Shown: piece by piece, positions 41,024 to 50,064 of the stretch | Numbering within the stretch: the stretch's first letter is position 1 | Layout: the number at the start of each line of letters is the position of its first letter | DNA from: CAISOG01 sp044375625 | Lineage (GTDB): Bacteria; Pseudomonadota; Alphaproteobacteria; CAISOG01 | Assembly: GCA_044375625.1 (NCBI GenBank) | Contig: JBILMH010000001.1 | Span: 1 to 64,000 of the forward strand | DNA: 64,000 bases | Direction of reading: 5' to 3' | Made by a program: the position numbers and the translations under genes | Notes under the pieces: model-generated | Seen by the model: the letters and a program-made list of their open reading frames with translations, nothing else | What the model was told of the DNA's origin: nothing | Databases searched by the model: none

Positions 41024-41941
41024 GTGTTAGCGGTTGGCCGATTACTGGCGTTCGTGCTGGTCACCCTGCTGTTGATACCTGTGCAAGTGGTGATGTGCCG
41101 TTTGCCTGGTCGTGCCCCATTTTGGATTACCAAATTTTACCACCGACTTTGTTGCCGATTGTTTGGCATTCGCCGCATTGTGCGCGGGCGCCGCAAATTG
41201 CCTAAGGGCATGCCCCGCCTGATTGTTGCCAATCATCTATCCTATTTGGATATCACGGTGTTGGGATCGCTGCTGCCTGCCAGTTTTATTGCCAAGTCCG
41301 AAATTGCCAAATGGCCTTTATTTGGTTTGTTGGCCAAGCTGCAAAAATCCCTGTTTGTCAAACGCAGCTCAGAACAAACCGCCAAACAACTGCATGATAT
41401 GCGGGCACGTTTTCACAATGGCGACACCCTGATTTTGTTTGCTGAGGGAACGTCGGGGGATGGAACGCGGCTGTTGCCCTTTAAGTCATCGCTGTTTGGC
41501 ATTATCAACAGGTTGGATGACCAGCCGTTGGTGGTGCAACCCGTGGTGATCAGCTATGTCGCCTGCAACGGTATTCCGGTTGGCCGTAACGAGCTGCCCC
41601 ATCTGGCCTGGTATGGGGATATGAGTATTTTGAGCCACGGATGGAACATGCTAAAAATTGGTCGTATCCAGGTGCTGATAGACTTTTTGGATCCGATGAC
41701 GGTTCAGGCTAGCGATAACCGTAAGCGGATTAGCGAGCAGTGCTTTGAGGTGATGCGCCAAACCTATGAACAGAATATGCGTAGCTGGTCAGCGGTGGAT
41801 GGCATCCCCAGGCGACCACGCAGCCTGCGCCAACGCCTAAGCCGTAAGCCGATGGCGGCGATTGCCGCTACCCCTGCTGCTCCTGCCAGCACCGCATCCG
41901 CAACAAAAGTGCCTTCCCCCGACAATCAGGCCGTGGCCTAA
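41024..41941 (+). CDS. olsA: 1-acyl-sn-glycerol-3-phosphate / lyso-ornithine lipid O-acyltransferase (OlsA-type)
   Basis: 305 residues starting at GTG with an AGGA ribosome-binding site. An N-terminal hydrophobic segment (7-24) anchors it to the membrane. PlsC motifs: H71-x4-D76 in NHLSYLD, FAEGTSGDG at 139-147 and a VVQPVVISY strand. Placed nine bases after the OlsB-type gene, it most likely acylates lyso-ornithine lipid; acting as ordinary PlsC is possible too. The C-terminal 45 residues are a Pro/Ala-rich tail not needed for the fold. Confidence 0.85.
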   Translation: MLAVGRLLAFVLVTLLLIPVQVVMCRLPGRAPFWITKFYHRLCCRLFGIRRIVRGRRKLPKGMPRLIVANHLSYLDITVLGSLLPASFIAKSEIAKWPLFGLLAKLQKSLFVKRSSEQTAKQLHDMRARFHNGDTLILFAEGTSGDGTRLLPFKSSLFGIINRLDDQPLVVQPVVISYVACNGIPVGRNELPHLAWYGDMSILSHGWNMLKIGRIQVLIDFLDPMTVQASDNRKRISEQCFEVMRQTYEQNMRSWSAVDGIPRRPRSLRQRLSRKPMAAIAATPAAPASTASATKVPSPDNQAVA

Positions 41942-41982
41942 TTGGGATGGAAGCGGCGGAAGGATTAGAGAGGGCGGTGGCG

Positions 41983-42402
41983 ATGGCGGCATCCGATCTG
42001 CTGGTACGGGCGGGGCAGCCCGCCGATCTACCCTGGCTGAATCAGGTTAGTCCTGAGTCACAGGCGGCGTGGCGTGATGCCTTTGGTGCCAACCCGCCGT
42101 TGGCGCTGTTGATTGCTGAGCTGGCGGGGCATCCCGTGGGCTATTTGGCGCATCATCCGGGTTATAACGTCGAAACGGCGGAGCGCGGCTGGCACATCAT
42201 CGACCTGTTGGTGATGCCGTCGCATCGTCGCCAGGGGGTGGCCAGCGCGCTGTTCGCCATCGCCCGCCATCAGTGCAGGCAGGAAGGCGGGGGGTGGATG
42301 AGCTGGACAATTGATCTTAGCAATCATGATGCCCAAGCGTTTTACCGTCGTCATGGTGCCCATGTAACGTCAAGCTTGCGAATCATGCATGTCCATTGCT
42401 AA
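41983..42402 (+). CDS. GNAT-family acetyltransferase
   Basis: 139 residues from the ATG at 41983, which follows GAGAGGG; an ATG at 41947 lacks a ribosome-binding site. It has the acetyl-CoA motif R-R-Q-G-V-A in VMPSHRRQGVASALF and the NHDAQAFYRRHGA segment of GNAT proteins. It occupies the place before miaB where rimI is often found in alphaproteobacteria, but the RimI-specific signatures are not clear, so the substrate is unknown. Confidence 0.85.
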   Translation: MAASDLLVRAGQPADLPWLNQVSPESQAAWRDAFGANPPLALLIAELAGHPVGYLAHHPGYNVETAERGWHIIDLLVMPSHRRQGVASALFAIARHQCRQEGGGWMSWTIDLSNHDAQAFYRRHGAHVTSSLRIMHVHC

Positions 42403-42463
42403 AACCATTTTTGGTTGAAACTGCTTTGGGTGGATTTTTTGGGGAAAAAGGACGGGAAACAAC

Positions 42464-43897
42464 ATGACCAACAAAAAACTGTATATCAAAACCTATGGTT
42501 GCCAGATGAATGTTTATGATTCTGGCAAAATGGCTGACGCGCTGTCGGTGCAGGGCTATGAGATGACAGAGCAGGTGGCGGATGCCGATATGGTGGTCAT
42601 CAACACTTGTCATATTCGGGAAAAGGCGGCGGAAAAGCTGTATTCCGATCTGGGGCGTCTTAAACCCTTTAAGCTGGCACGGCGGGAGCAGGGGCAGGAC
42701 ATGATCATCACCGTCGCGGGCTGCGTCGCGCAGGCCGAGGGGGCGGAGGTGTTTGAGCGCGCCCCCTTTGTGGATATTGTGGTCGGATCCCAGGCCTATC
42801 ACCGCCTGCCCGCAATGGTGGGGGAGGCGGAGTCGATGCACCGCGCCGGGCGCAAGGTTCGCCGCCGCCTGTTGGACACCGATTTCCCCAGTGAGAGCAA
42901 ATTTGATGACCTGCCCGCCGCGCAGACGGGCAACATTTCCGCCTTTTTAGCGGTGCAGGAAGGGTGCGACAAGTTTTGCAGCTTTTGCGTGGTGCCCTAT
43001 ACCCGTGGCGCGGAGTTTTCGCGTCCAGCCGATCAGATTCTGGCGGAGGCGCGCAATTTGGTGGCAAAGGGGGGGCGCGAAATCACCCTGTTAGGGCAAA
43101 ATGTTAACGCCTGGCATGGGATTGCCCCCACTGCCGCCAGCCATGCGGCTGGCAGTTCAGAATGGGGATTGGGACGGCTGATTCAGGAGTTGGCGGAGAT
43201 TCCTGGCCTGGCACGCCTACGTTACACCACCAGTCACCCGCGTGACATGGCCGATGACCTAATCGCCGCGCATGCCGAGGTGCCGCAACTGATGCCCTAT
43301 CTGCACCTGCCCGTCCAGTCAGGCTCCGATGCCATTCTTAAGGCGATGAACCGCAAACACAACGCCGATGACTATCGCCGCCTGGTGGATCGGATTCGCG
43401 CCGCCGCCCCCAACCTGGCGCTGTCTTCAGACTTTATTGTCGGTTTTCCTGGCGAAAGTGATGCGGATTTTGCCGACACCCTGCGCCTAATCCGCGATGT
43501 TACCTATGCCCAGGCCTTTTCCTTTGCCTACAGCGTGCGGCCAGGTACGCCGGCGGGCGAAATGGGCGCGCAACTGTCGCGCCAGGTTAAGGAGGAACGC
43601 TTGGCGGAGCTGCAAGCCCTGCTGCGTGACCAACAGACCGCCTTTAACCAAAGCAAGATTGGGCAGGTGATGCCCGTGCTGTTTGTTGAGGCGGGGCGGA
43701 AGCCTGGCCAGCTGTTGGGCAAATCGCCCTGGTTGCAATCCGTGCATCTGATGGGGGATCCGCGCCTGATTGGTCACATTCTGGACGTTCGGATTAAGGA
43801 TGGCCACCTTAACAGCCTTAGCGGCGAATTCCTGATGACCGAGGGGGATGAGGATGATTGGGGCGACGACCACGCCGCCTGCTGCGCGGGTCATTGA
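42464..43897 (+). CDS. miaB: tRNA-2-methylthio-N6-dimethylallyladenosine synthase
   Basis: 477 residues. The auxiliary 4Fe-4S cluster cysteines C13, C49 and C87 (YGCQMN, NTCHIRE, AGCVAQ) are intact, as is the radical SAM triad C168-x3-C172-x2-C175. The C-terminal TRAM domain follows. It methylthiolates i6A37 in tRNAs reading UNN codons. The N-terminus is preceded by a purine-rich GGAAAAAGG ribosome-binding site. Downstream, a ParDE pair separates it from phoH. Confidence 0.97.
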   Translation: MTNKKLYIKTYGCQMNVYDSGKMADALSVQGYEMTEQVADADMVVINTCHIREKAAEKLYSDLGRLKPFKLARREQGQDMIITVAGCVAQAEGAEVFERAPFVDIVVGSQAYHRLPAMVGEAESMHRAGRKVRRRLLDTDFPSESKFDDLPAAQTGNISAFLAVQEGCDKFCSFCVVPYTRGAEFSRPADQILAEARNLVAKGGREITLLGQNVNAWHGIAPTAASHAAGSSEWGLGRLIQELAEIPGLARLRYTTSHPRDMADDLIAAHAEVPQLMPYLHLPVQSGSDAILKAMNRKHNADDYRRLVDRIRAAAPNLALSSDFIVGFPGESDADFADTLRLIRDVTYAQAFSFAYSVRPGTPAGEMGAQLSRQVKEERLAELQALLRDQQTAFNQSKIGQVMPVLFVEAGRKPGQLLGKSPWLQSVHLMGDPRLIGHILDVRIKDGHLNSLSGEFLMTEGDEDDWGDDHAACCAGH

Positions 43898-43968
43898 TGG
43901 GGTGATAAAAAAATTCCCCAAATGTTCATTGTGTACAAACAAACAAAATGGTACAATTGCCCTTGGGT

Positions 43969-43986
43969 CAAACAAAATATTGTTTG
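43969..43986. promoter_or_regulatory. Palindrome, likely operator of the ParDE operon
   Basis: CAAACAA.AT.TTGTTTG is a near-perfect 18-base inverted repeat ending 15 bases before the antitoxin ATG. Similar ACAAAC repeats lie at 43935-43947. Antitoxins of this class usually bind such sites to repress their operon. Confidence 0.6.
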
Positions 43987-44001
43987 TTGGAAAGGTGTGA
44001 C

Positions 44002-44271
44002 ATGAGCCGTATATCAATTGAAGTAAGTCCAGAGCAGCACCAACGCCTTAAGGCTTTTGCTGCTTTGCGCGGTGAAACTATCAAAGATTACATTTTGGGC
44101 TGTGCCTTGCCGCCATCAGCGTCTGCAGAGGTTTTGACGGAGGAACAGGCCTTGCAAGAGCTTGAGCAACTATTGCTTCCTCGTGTTGAAGCGATTAAAC
44201 GCGGCGAGATCAGTGCCAAAAGCTTTGAGGAAATTATCGCCGAAGCACGCAATGAGGCGGCAGCGTTGTGA
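44002..44271 (+). CDS. ParD-like ribbon-helix-helix antitoxin
   Basis: 89 residues from the ATG at 44002 with GGAAAGG ribosome-binding site; a longer frame to 43948 would cover the operator and is rejected. The N-terminus SRISIEVSPEQHQRLKAFAALRGETIKDYIL is a ribbon-helix-helix DNA-binding fold shown here in two parts of one segment (SRISIEVSPEQHQ; RLKAFAALRGETIKDYIL). The acidic C-terminus should wrap the toxin. It ends in a four-base overlap with the toxin GTG. Confidence 0.88.
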   Translation: MSRISIEVSPEQHQRLKAFAALRGETIKDYILGCALPPSASAEVLTEEQALQELEQLLLPRVEAIKRGEISAKSFEEIIAEARNEAAAL

Positions 44272-44579
44272 AACCTTTTTGCATTTCTGTTGCAGCTGAA
44301 AAAGATTTAAAACAGATTTGGCGATATACCGCTCAACATTATGGTATATTGCAAGCGGATTTATATACTAATGTTCTGCTGTTAGGGTGTCAAAAAATCG
44401 CCCAGCAACCGTTGGTCTTTCTCTCTCTTAGATTGGCCAACCAAGATTTTAGAGTGTATCGATATAAGAATCATTATATTTTGTATTTAGTTGCTGATGA
44501 TAAGGTTGTAATTGTTGCATTTTTTCATGAGCGCATGGATATAATGGTTCGACTAAGAGCAAGGTTAGAAAATAGTTAA
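44268..44579 (+). CDS. ParE/RelE-type toxin
   Basis: 103 residues starting at GTG overlapping the antitoxin stop. ISVAAEKDLKQIWRYTAQHYG opens as in the ParE family, followed by FRVYRYKNHYILYLV and VAFFHERMDIMVRL, the typical core and C-terminus. ParE members poison DNA gyrase, RelE members cleave mRNA on ribosomes; sequence alone does not decide. Confidence 0.88.
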   Translation: MKPFCISVAAEKDLKQIWRYTAQHYGILQADLYTNVLLLGCQKIAQQPLVFLSLRLANQDFRVYRYKNHYILYLVADDKVVIVAFFHERMDIMVRLRARLENS

Positions 44580-44689
44580 AGAAAAGCCCCCCCCAAAGTT
44601 TTTTCGCCACCAGCCCCTCCGCATGGCTAGCCAAATGTGGTGGCGGGGGGTATGCTAAGGGAATACAGCAACCCCCTACTGTTTTTGCC

Positions 44690-45664
44690 GTGTCACCACA
44701 ACCACCCCCACCATCCTTAACGGCTAATGAGCCGTTGCATCTGCAATTCGACAACAACAGCCTGTTGCCCAATTTGTTTGGCCAGCATGAAGCGAATCTG
44801 CACCAAATCGAAAAATCTTTGGGCGTTACCCTGTCCACCCGTGGCAACCGCGTGGCGATTGCGGGTTCCCCCTCTATGGTGGAGGCCGCCCGTCAGGTGC
44901 TGATCCTGCTGTACGAACGCGCCAAGCGCGGCGTGGTGCTGGACGGGGGGGAGATTGATGCGGCAATCCGCGCAACCGCCGCTGAGCCTGGCAACCAATT
45001 GTTTGTTGAGGGCGGCGGTATCAAAACCCGCAAACGCTATGTTGAACCACGCACCGCTGGCCAGCGCGCCTATGTTGAGGCGTTGCAGAAACATGACATG
45101 GTGTTCGGGGTGGGGCCCGCCGGGACGGGCAAAACCTATCTGGCGATGGCGATGGGGGTGGCGATGTTGGCCGCCAACCAGGTCGATCGCATCATCCTGT
45201 CACGGCCAGCGGTTGAGGCGGGGGAGCGGTTAGGATTTCTGCCCGGCGATCTTAAGGAAAAGGTCGATCCCTATCTGCGGCCGCTGTACGACGCGCTGTA
45301 CGACATGATGCCGTCGGATCAGGCCGCCAGGCGGATGGAAACGGGGGAGATTGAAATTGCGCCGCTGGCCTTTATGCGTGGCCGTACCCTGCACCACGCC
45401 TATGTAATTTTGGATGAGGCGCAAAACAGCACCACCGCACAAATGAAAATGTTCCTGACCCGTTTGGGGGAGGGGAGTAAGATGGTGATTACGGGGGATC
45501 TTACCCAAATCGACCTGCCATCGGGGCAACGGTCAGGCCTGGCGGAGGCGGTTGATATTCTGAACGGCGTGCCCGGCATTGCCATTACCCGCTTCACCGA
45601 TCAGGATGTTGTGCGTCACCCATTGGTCGGTCGTATTATTCGAGCCTATGACGCAAAATCCTGA
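44690..45664 (+). CDS. ybeZ: PhoH-like ATPase (YbeZ)
   Basis: 324 residues from a GTG start; the next ATG comes too late to keep the N-terminal KH-like region. Walker A GPAGTGKT at 142-149, ILSRPAVEAGERLGFLPGD, Walker B VILDEAQN and ITGDLTQIDLP are the PhoH signature blocks. It is an RNA-associated ATPase acting with YbeY in rRNA maturation and ribosome quality control. It overlaps ybeY by 17 bases. Confidence 0.94.
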   Translation: MSPQPPPPSLTANEPLHLQFDNNSLLPNLFGQHEANLHQIEKSLGVTLSTRGNRVAIAGSPSMVEAARQVLILLYERAKRGVVLDGGEIDAAIRATAAEPGNQLFVEGGGIKTRKRYVEPRTAGQRAYVEALQKHDMVFGVGPAGTGKTYLAMAMGVAMLAANQVDRIILSRPAVEAGERLGFLPGDLKEKVDPYLRPLYDALYDMMPSDQAARRMETGEIEIAPLAFMRGRTLHHAYVILDEAQNSTTAQMKMFLTRLGEGSKMVITGDLTQIDLPSGQRSGLAEAVDILNGVPGIAITRFTDQDVVRHPLVGRIIRAYDAKS

Positions 45665-46217
45665 TTCGGCTATGCCACCCAATATCCCGATAAATCTTAT
45701 CATCGATGATGCCGATTGGGAGCAGATGTTGCCCGACGCGTTGGCTGTTGCAGGGCAGGCGTGGCAGCAGGTGGCGGCGCTTCACCCAGAGCTGACCAAG
45801 CATCGGATCGACATCGTGTTGGCGGATGATGACTTGCTGCACCAACTCAACCGCGACCATCGGGGGCGGGATAAGCCCACCAACGTGCTATCCTTTTCCT
45901 ACGGCGATGACGATGCGCCCCCCGTGCCTGTCGAACAGCTGGCCGAACAGATGGCCGAGCAACCAACGGGGGAGCTGTATTTGGCTGCGGGCGTGGTGGC
46001 GGCTGAGGCGGCGGCGGCGGGGCTGTCGATCGCGCATCATTTTGCCCATTTGATTGTTCACGGTTTGTTACATTTGTTGGGTTACGATCATGAGCTGGAT
46101 GAGGAAGCGGAGGAAATGGAAGCCTTGGAAACAAAAATTCTGGCGCAAATGGGCATTGCCAACCCCTATGACGCTTGCGACACCAACCATAAGACACCAG
46201 GCAGGATCCCATCATGA
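45648..46217 (+). CDS. ybeY: Endoribonuclease YbeY
   Basis: 189 residues from the ATG at 45648 inside the end of phoH; longer starts would lie deep in phoH. The metal-binding motif HGLLHLLGYDH at 138-148 supplies three zinc His. RDKPTNVLSFSYGD is the conserved preceding block. YbeY is needed for 16S rRNA 3' end maturation. It overlaps the next gene by four bases (ATGA). Confidence 0.96.
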   Translation: MTQNPDSAMPPNIPINLIIDDADWEQMLPDALAVAGQAWQQVAALHPELTKHRIDIVLADDDLLHQLNRDHRGRDKPTNVLSFSYGDDDAPPVPVEQLAEQMAEQPTGELYLAAGVVAAEAAAAGLSIAHHFAHLIVHGLLHLLGYDHELDEEAEEMEALETKILAQMGIANPYDACDTNHKTPGRIPS

Positions 46218-47089
46218 CCACCATTTGGCGCAGCATTGTTCATAAGCTTAAGCCTGAATCGGGTGAGCCAGGCTTACGCGCCGCCCTGGAGGGGTTGATT
46301 GAGGATCATAGCGATAACACCCGCCCCCTGGGGGAGGAGGAGAGGGAGCTGATCGCCAACACCATTAAGCTGCGCAACCTGACCGTGCGCGATGTGATGG
46401 TGCCCCGCCCCGACATTCTGGCCATTGATGAGGATGTGACGATTAAGGATTATTTGGCGTTGCAGGGGGATGATGGATTCTCACGCCTGCCGGTGTACCG
46501 CGAAACCCTGGATAACGTTATCGGCATGGTGCATATCAAAGACCTGTTGCCGCACTGGGGCGAAACCGCGACCCCGATTAAAGACCTGATCCGTGAGGTT
46601 TTGTATGTGCCGCCATCGATGCAGGCCTATGATTTGCTGTTCCAGATGAAGCTGACCCGCACCCATTTGGCGGTGGTGGTCGATGAATTTGGTGGCACCG
46701 ACGGCCTGGTCACCATCTCTGACCTGATTGAGGAAATTGTTGGCGAAATTGAAGATGAACATGACGCGGCGGATCAGGGCAACATCTCCAGCCGCAACGA
46801 TGGCAGCTTTTTTGTGCGCGCCCGCACCCCGTTGGAGGAGTTGGATCAATCGCTGAATTTAAATTTGGCCGAAGAGGTTGAGGAGGATATCGACACCGTT
46901 GGCGGCCTGGTCAGCACCCTGGCGGGTGAAATTCCCAAACGGGGGCAGGTGGTCGAACTGCCCGAAAAAAATCTAAGCTTTGAGGTGTTGGATGGCGACG
47001 GCCGCCGCCTGAAATGGCTGCGGGTTTGGGTAAACGCTGGCTCTGGCGCCGATGTTGGGGGTGGGGCAGGGGGTGGTACGGCTTCTTAA
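46214..47089 (+). CDS. corC: CorC/TlyC-type protein with CBS domains
   Basis: 291 residues. LRDVMVPRPDI-like (LTVRDVMVPRPDILAID) introduces two CBS domains (about 65-185), then a CorC_HlyC transporter-associated domain (about 205-285) with TVGGLVSTLAGEIP. No membrane span. Members are linked to Mg/Co efflux or haemolysin-like regulation. It ends the phoH-ybeY-corC block; lnt, which often follows, is not here. Confidence 0.94.
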   Translation: MTTIWRSIVHKLKPESGEPGLRAALEGLIEDHSDNTRPLGEEERELIANTIKLRNLTVRDVMVPRPDILAIDEDVTIKDYLALQGDDGFSRLPVYRETLDNVIGMVHIKDLLPHWGETATPIKDLIREVLYVPPSMQAYDLLFQMKLTRTHLAVVVDEFGGTDGLVTISDLIEEIVGEIEDEHDAADQGNISSRNDGSFFVRARTPLEELDQSLNLNLAEEVEEDIDTVGGLVSTLAGEIPKRGQVVELPEKNLSFEVLDGDGRRLKWLRVWVNAGSGADVGGGAGGGTAS

Positions 47090-47130
47090 AGCTTTTTTCA
47101 GGTCGGTTGCCCGCTTTTGTTCCCCTCCCT

Positions 47131-47181
47131 TGTTTTTTTTGTTCCCCCTCCCCCAACCTCCTCCCGCCAGGGGAGGGGGAA
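47131..47181. repeat. Family C hairpin element
   Basis: A T-run, then CCCCCTCCCCCAA and a hairpin CCTCCTCCC/GGGAGGGGG around GCCAG. It matches 39061-39106. Confidence 0.78.
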
Positions 47182-47218
47182 TATCTGAACACACTCTCTC
47201 CGCATGGGGAGGGGGAAT

Positions 47219-47299
47219 ACACTCCACCCTTGCACTGGGGGATTGTTGTCGCGCCGCTCTAATGCTATGAAAATGATACGAAAAACACTCCACCCTTGC
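47219..47299. repeat. 15-bp direct repeat pair
   Basis: ACACTCCACCCTTGC occurs at 47219-47233 and 47285-47299. The sequence after the second copy can fold with AGCGGTGGGGGG. Confidence 0.75.
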
Positions 47300-47348
47300 G
47301 GGGGAGTCGCGGGGCGCAAGCCCAGCGGTGGGGGGTAAGTAGGGCTTC

Positions 47349-47452
47349 GTCATCTCCGTGTTTTTTGAAAAGGGGGGCGGAGATCCAGAGCCCTGTTGTC
47401 GCTTTTCCAAGCCCTAGCACCGCATGGATCCCCCGCCTTCGCGGAGGATGAT
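47349..47452. repeat. Family A palindromic element, reverse orientation
   Basis: Begins GTCATCTCCG, with an A/T-rich insertion in the first hairpin loop, then GGCGGAGATCCAGAGCCCTG and the core, ending CCTTCGCGGAGGATGA. Confidence 0.85.
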
Positions 47453-47510
47453 AACTTGAGAAGGCCTTTTCAGTTTTGTCATCCTAGCCCCGCCTTTTCC
47501 GCCGCGCCGC

Positions 47511-47607
47511 TGTCATCCTACTCCTTGTGAGTAGGATCTCCTTACCGTCCGTGCCGCTTGTACAGCGGTTAGGATTTGAGATTCTACCCATAAAGGGTAG
47601 AATGACA
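47511..47607. repeat. Family B palindromic element, reverse orientation
   Basis: Begins TGTCATCCTACTCC with hairpin CCTACTC/GAGTAGG and ends with hairpin TTCTACCC/GGGTAGAA and TGACA. Same family as 843-938. Confidence 0.88.
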
Positions 47608-47651
47608 TTGTGATGTGGATGCATCGCACTCATCCACTCCGCCTCTCCGCC

Positions 47652-47757
47652 GTCATCTCCGTGTTTTTTTGAAAAGGGGGGCGGAGATCCAGAGCCCTGT
47701 TGCCGCCTTTCCGCGCCCTAGCATCGCATGGATCCCCCGCTTTCGCAGAGGATGACA
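47652..47757. repeat. Family A palindromic element, reverse orientation
   Basis: Near-identical to 47349-47452 including the T/A-rich insertion in the left loop; ends CGCAGAGGATGACA ten bases before the hflC stop. Confidence 0.88.
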
Positions 47758-47767
47758 GTCTATCCCC

Positions 47768-48634
47768 CTATTTCTTGCCGCCACCTTGATCCATGAACTT
47801 AAAGAATCGGCTGTTGGGGGACAGGATAAGGCTGGTATCGCTGTTGGCCAGGCTGTTGCGATAAGCCTCCAACGAACGGTAATAGCTGTAAAATTCGGGA
47901 TCGATGTTCAGGGCGTCGGCATAGTTTTTAATCGCCTCCGCATCACCCTCCCCCCGCAATTTTTGCGCATCGCGGGTGGCCTCAGCCAATAGGATGGTGC
48001 GCTCACGGTCAGCGTTGGCGCGAATTTCTGCCCCCATTTGCGCGCCCTTAGCCCGAAATTCTTTGGCTTCACGATCCCGCTCACTGATCATGCGGTTGTA
48101 GATAGCCTGGCTGGTTTCCTGCGGCAGGTCGGCACGGCGAATCCGCACATCGACAATTTCTATGCCAAAGGGGCGACTGGCCTCACCCACCTCACCGCGA
48201 ATATCGGCCATAATCCGCACCCGATCGTCTGACAGCACGCTGCCCAGGCTGACATTGCCCAACACCCGCCGCACGCTGGAATCAATAATGTTGCTAAGAC
48301 GAATATCGGCGTTGTTCTCATTCCGCACGGTTTGGAAAAATTTCAACGGATCCTTGATGGCATAGCGGGCAAAGGTATCGACCTCAATCCTCTTTTGGTC
48401 CGCCAGGGTGATTTGCTTGCCAGACGGTTCCACATCCAACAACCGCTTGTCAAAGCGCATCACCTCCTCCCACGGCAATTTGGCCTTAAGCCCAGGGGTT
48501 TGGATAACCCGTTTGGCCTCACCAAATTGCAGGACAAGTGCCTGTTCTGTCTCCTGAATCGTGAACAGGCTGCTGCTGACCAGCATCAACAGGGCAAAGC
48601 CTGCAAACAGAGCGATCAATTGTTGCCTAGGCAT
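47768..48634 (-). CDS. hflC: HflC, modulator of FtsH protease
   Basis: 288 residues. One N-terminal membrane anchor (about 5-24), then an SPFH/band 7 domain with ETEQALVLQFGEAKRV and TFARYAIKDPLKFFQTV and a C-terminal coiled region (MISERDREAKEFRAKGAQ). HflC and HflK form a large ring around FtsH in the inner membrane. The start overlaps the hflK stop by one base. Confidence 0.96.
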   Translation of the reverse strand: MPRQQLIALFAGFALLMLVSSSLFTIQETEQALVLQFGEAKRVIQTPGLKAKLPWEEVMRFDKRLLDVEPSGKQITLADQKRIEVDTFARYAIKDPLKFFQTVRNENNADIRLSNIIDSSVRRVLGNVSLGSVLSDDRVRIMADIRGEVGEASRPFGIEIVDVRIRRADLPQETSQAIYNRMISERDREAKEFRAKGAQMGAEIRANADRERTILLAEATRDAQKLRGEGDAEAIKNYADALNIDPEFYSYYRSLEAYRNSLANSDTSLILSPNSRFFKFMDQGGGKK

Positions 48635-49839
48635 TAGCGGCCTCCATCAGTTTTTGGTGGGTTGCTGGCCGGTGCGCCGCCAGATCCGTTGCCCAGGCCG
48701 TTCAGCGGCAGATAAGGAACCACTCCGTGACTGGATGCCGATGGATCCACCACCACCTTGCGGGCGTTTTTCAACACCTGCTCCATGGTTTCCAGATACA
48801 TCCGTTCCCGCGTCACCTCGCGCGAGGATTTGTAGGCGTTGTACACCGATAGATAGCGTTCGGCGTCCCCCTTAGCGGCGTTAATCACCTGTTCGCGATA
48901 GGCGGCAGCATCCTGACGGAATTTGGCCGCCTCCCCCCGTGCGCGGGGCAGAATATCGTTGCGATAACCCTCAGCCTCATTGGCCATCCGTTCCATATCG
49001 GCGCGGGCGCGTTGCACCTCATTAAAGGCATCAACAACTTGCGAGGGGGGATCCACCGCCTGCAACTGCACCTGGCTGATGGTAATGCCCGTTTGATACT
49101 CATCCAACAGCCGTTGCATCAGCGATTGCACATCGGTTTCGATGCGGTTGCGCCCCTCCGTAAAGGCCTTTTGGATGGCGGTCTGGCCGATAATTTCCCG
49201 CATTGCGCTTTGCGCCACCATCTGAATAGTTTTTTCAGGATCCTGCAGGCGGAAAAGATATTTTTCTGGATCACCAATCCGCCACAGCACGGTGAAATCG
49301 ATATCCACCAAATTTTCATCGCCCGTCAGCATGATATTGGTGCCGCGATCATCGCGATTGGTATCCTTGCCGCGCCGCGTTTCAGAGGTTTGGCGCGACC
49401 CAATTTCTAGGCGGTTTTCGCGGGTAACATAGGGCAACTTCACCGATTCGATGGGATAGGGCAGGTGAAAGCGCAAGCCTGGTTGGGTGGTGCGGACATA
49501 GGCGCCAAAGCGCAGCACGACGCCCTGCTGATCCGGCTGAACCCGATAAAGTCCTGTGGAGAGCCACAGCAGCAGGAACACAAGGCCAGCTAGCAACAGC
49601 CCCTGCCGGCCGCTGCCCGCGCTGCCACCACCACCGCCTGCACCACCAGCAAAAAATGGCCGTAACTTTTGCTGCAGCTGACGCAACAGATCTTCCAGGT
49701 CGGGACCACCACTGCCACCACCGCCGCCAGGGCTGGGGCGACGGGGAGGCTCCTCAGGGCGACGACCACCGCCGCCCCCCGTACCCCAAGGGTTGCCACC
49801 ATTGCCAGTCCCCCAGGGGTTGTTCATATGTTTCCACAT
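48634..49839 (-). CDS. hflK: HflK, modulator of FtsH protease
   Basis: 401 residues from the ATG at 49839; an in-frame TTG at 49875 would add 12 residues and is less likely, while an ATG at 49827 (MNNPWG) is also possible. The N-terminus is a Gly/Pro-rich stretch (about 5-50), followed by a membrane helix near 80-100 and an SPFH domain (GVVLRFGAYVRTTQPGLRFHLP). The C-terminus is Gly/Ala-rich. Partner of HflC in regulating FtsH. Confidence 0.95.
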   Translation of the reverse strand: MWKHMNNPWGTGNGGNPWGTGGGGGRRPEEPPRRPSPGGGGGSGGPDLEDLLRQLQQKLRPFFAGGAGGGGGSAGSGRQGLLLAGLVFLLLWLSTGLYRVQPDQQGVVLRFGAYVRTTQPGLRFHLPYPIESVKLPYVTRENRLEIGSRQTSETRRGKDTNRDDRGTNIMLTGDENLVDIDFTVLWRIGDPEKYLFRLQDPEKTIQMVAQSAMREIIGQTAIQKAFTEGRNRIETDVQSLMQRLLDEYQTGITISQVQLQAVDPPSQVVDAFNEVQRARADMERMANEAEGYRNDILPRARGEAAKFRQDAAAYREQVINAAKGDAERYLSVYNAYKSSREVTRERMYLETMEQVLKNARKVVVDPSASSHGVVPYLPLNGLGNGSGGAPASNPPKTDGGR

Positions 49840-50064
49840 TATCAAAGCTTCTTTGCGTGACTTGGTTGGTGACAATCTACCATTTCACCCAATAGGGTGG
49901 ACAGGCCAATTGCCGTTAAATTGCTTTGGCACTATAAAGGCAATACCGACGGCTGACAAGTTTTATGACAAGCCTACCTACTGGCTATATCGCGGATTGT
50001 TGGCCAAAATATCCCATGATGGGATGCGCAAAAATAACAACTCTAATCTTGGCAATGCCCTTTA

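Larger units (their letters stand above)
47090..47767. other. Largest intergenic repeat cluster
   Basis: No gene is supported in 678 bases. In order it holds a family C hairpin (47131-47181), a 15-bp direct repeat pair (47219-47233 and 47285-47299), a family A element (47349-47452), a family B element (47511-47607) and a second family A element (47652-47757). All full elements lie in the same orientation, opposite to those at 706-938. Confidence 0.85.

Noticed and set aside
44605..44645. Hairpin CGCCACCA/TGGTGGCG after the toxin gene as a terminator
   Set aside because: No T-run follows on the plus strand, and the stretch lies just before the phoH start; it could be structure only.
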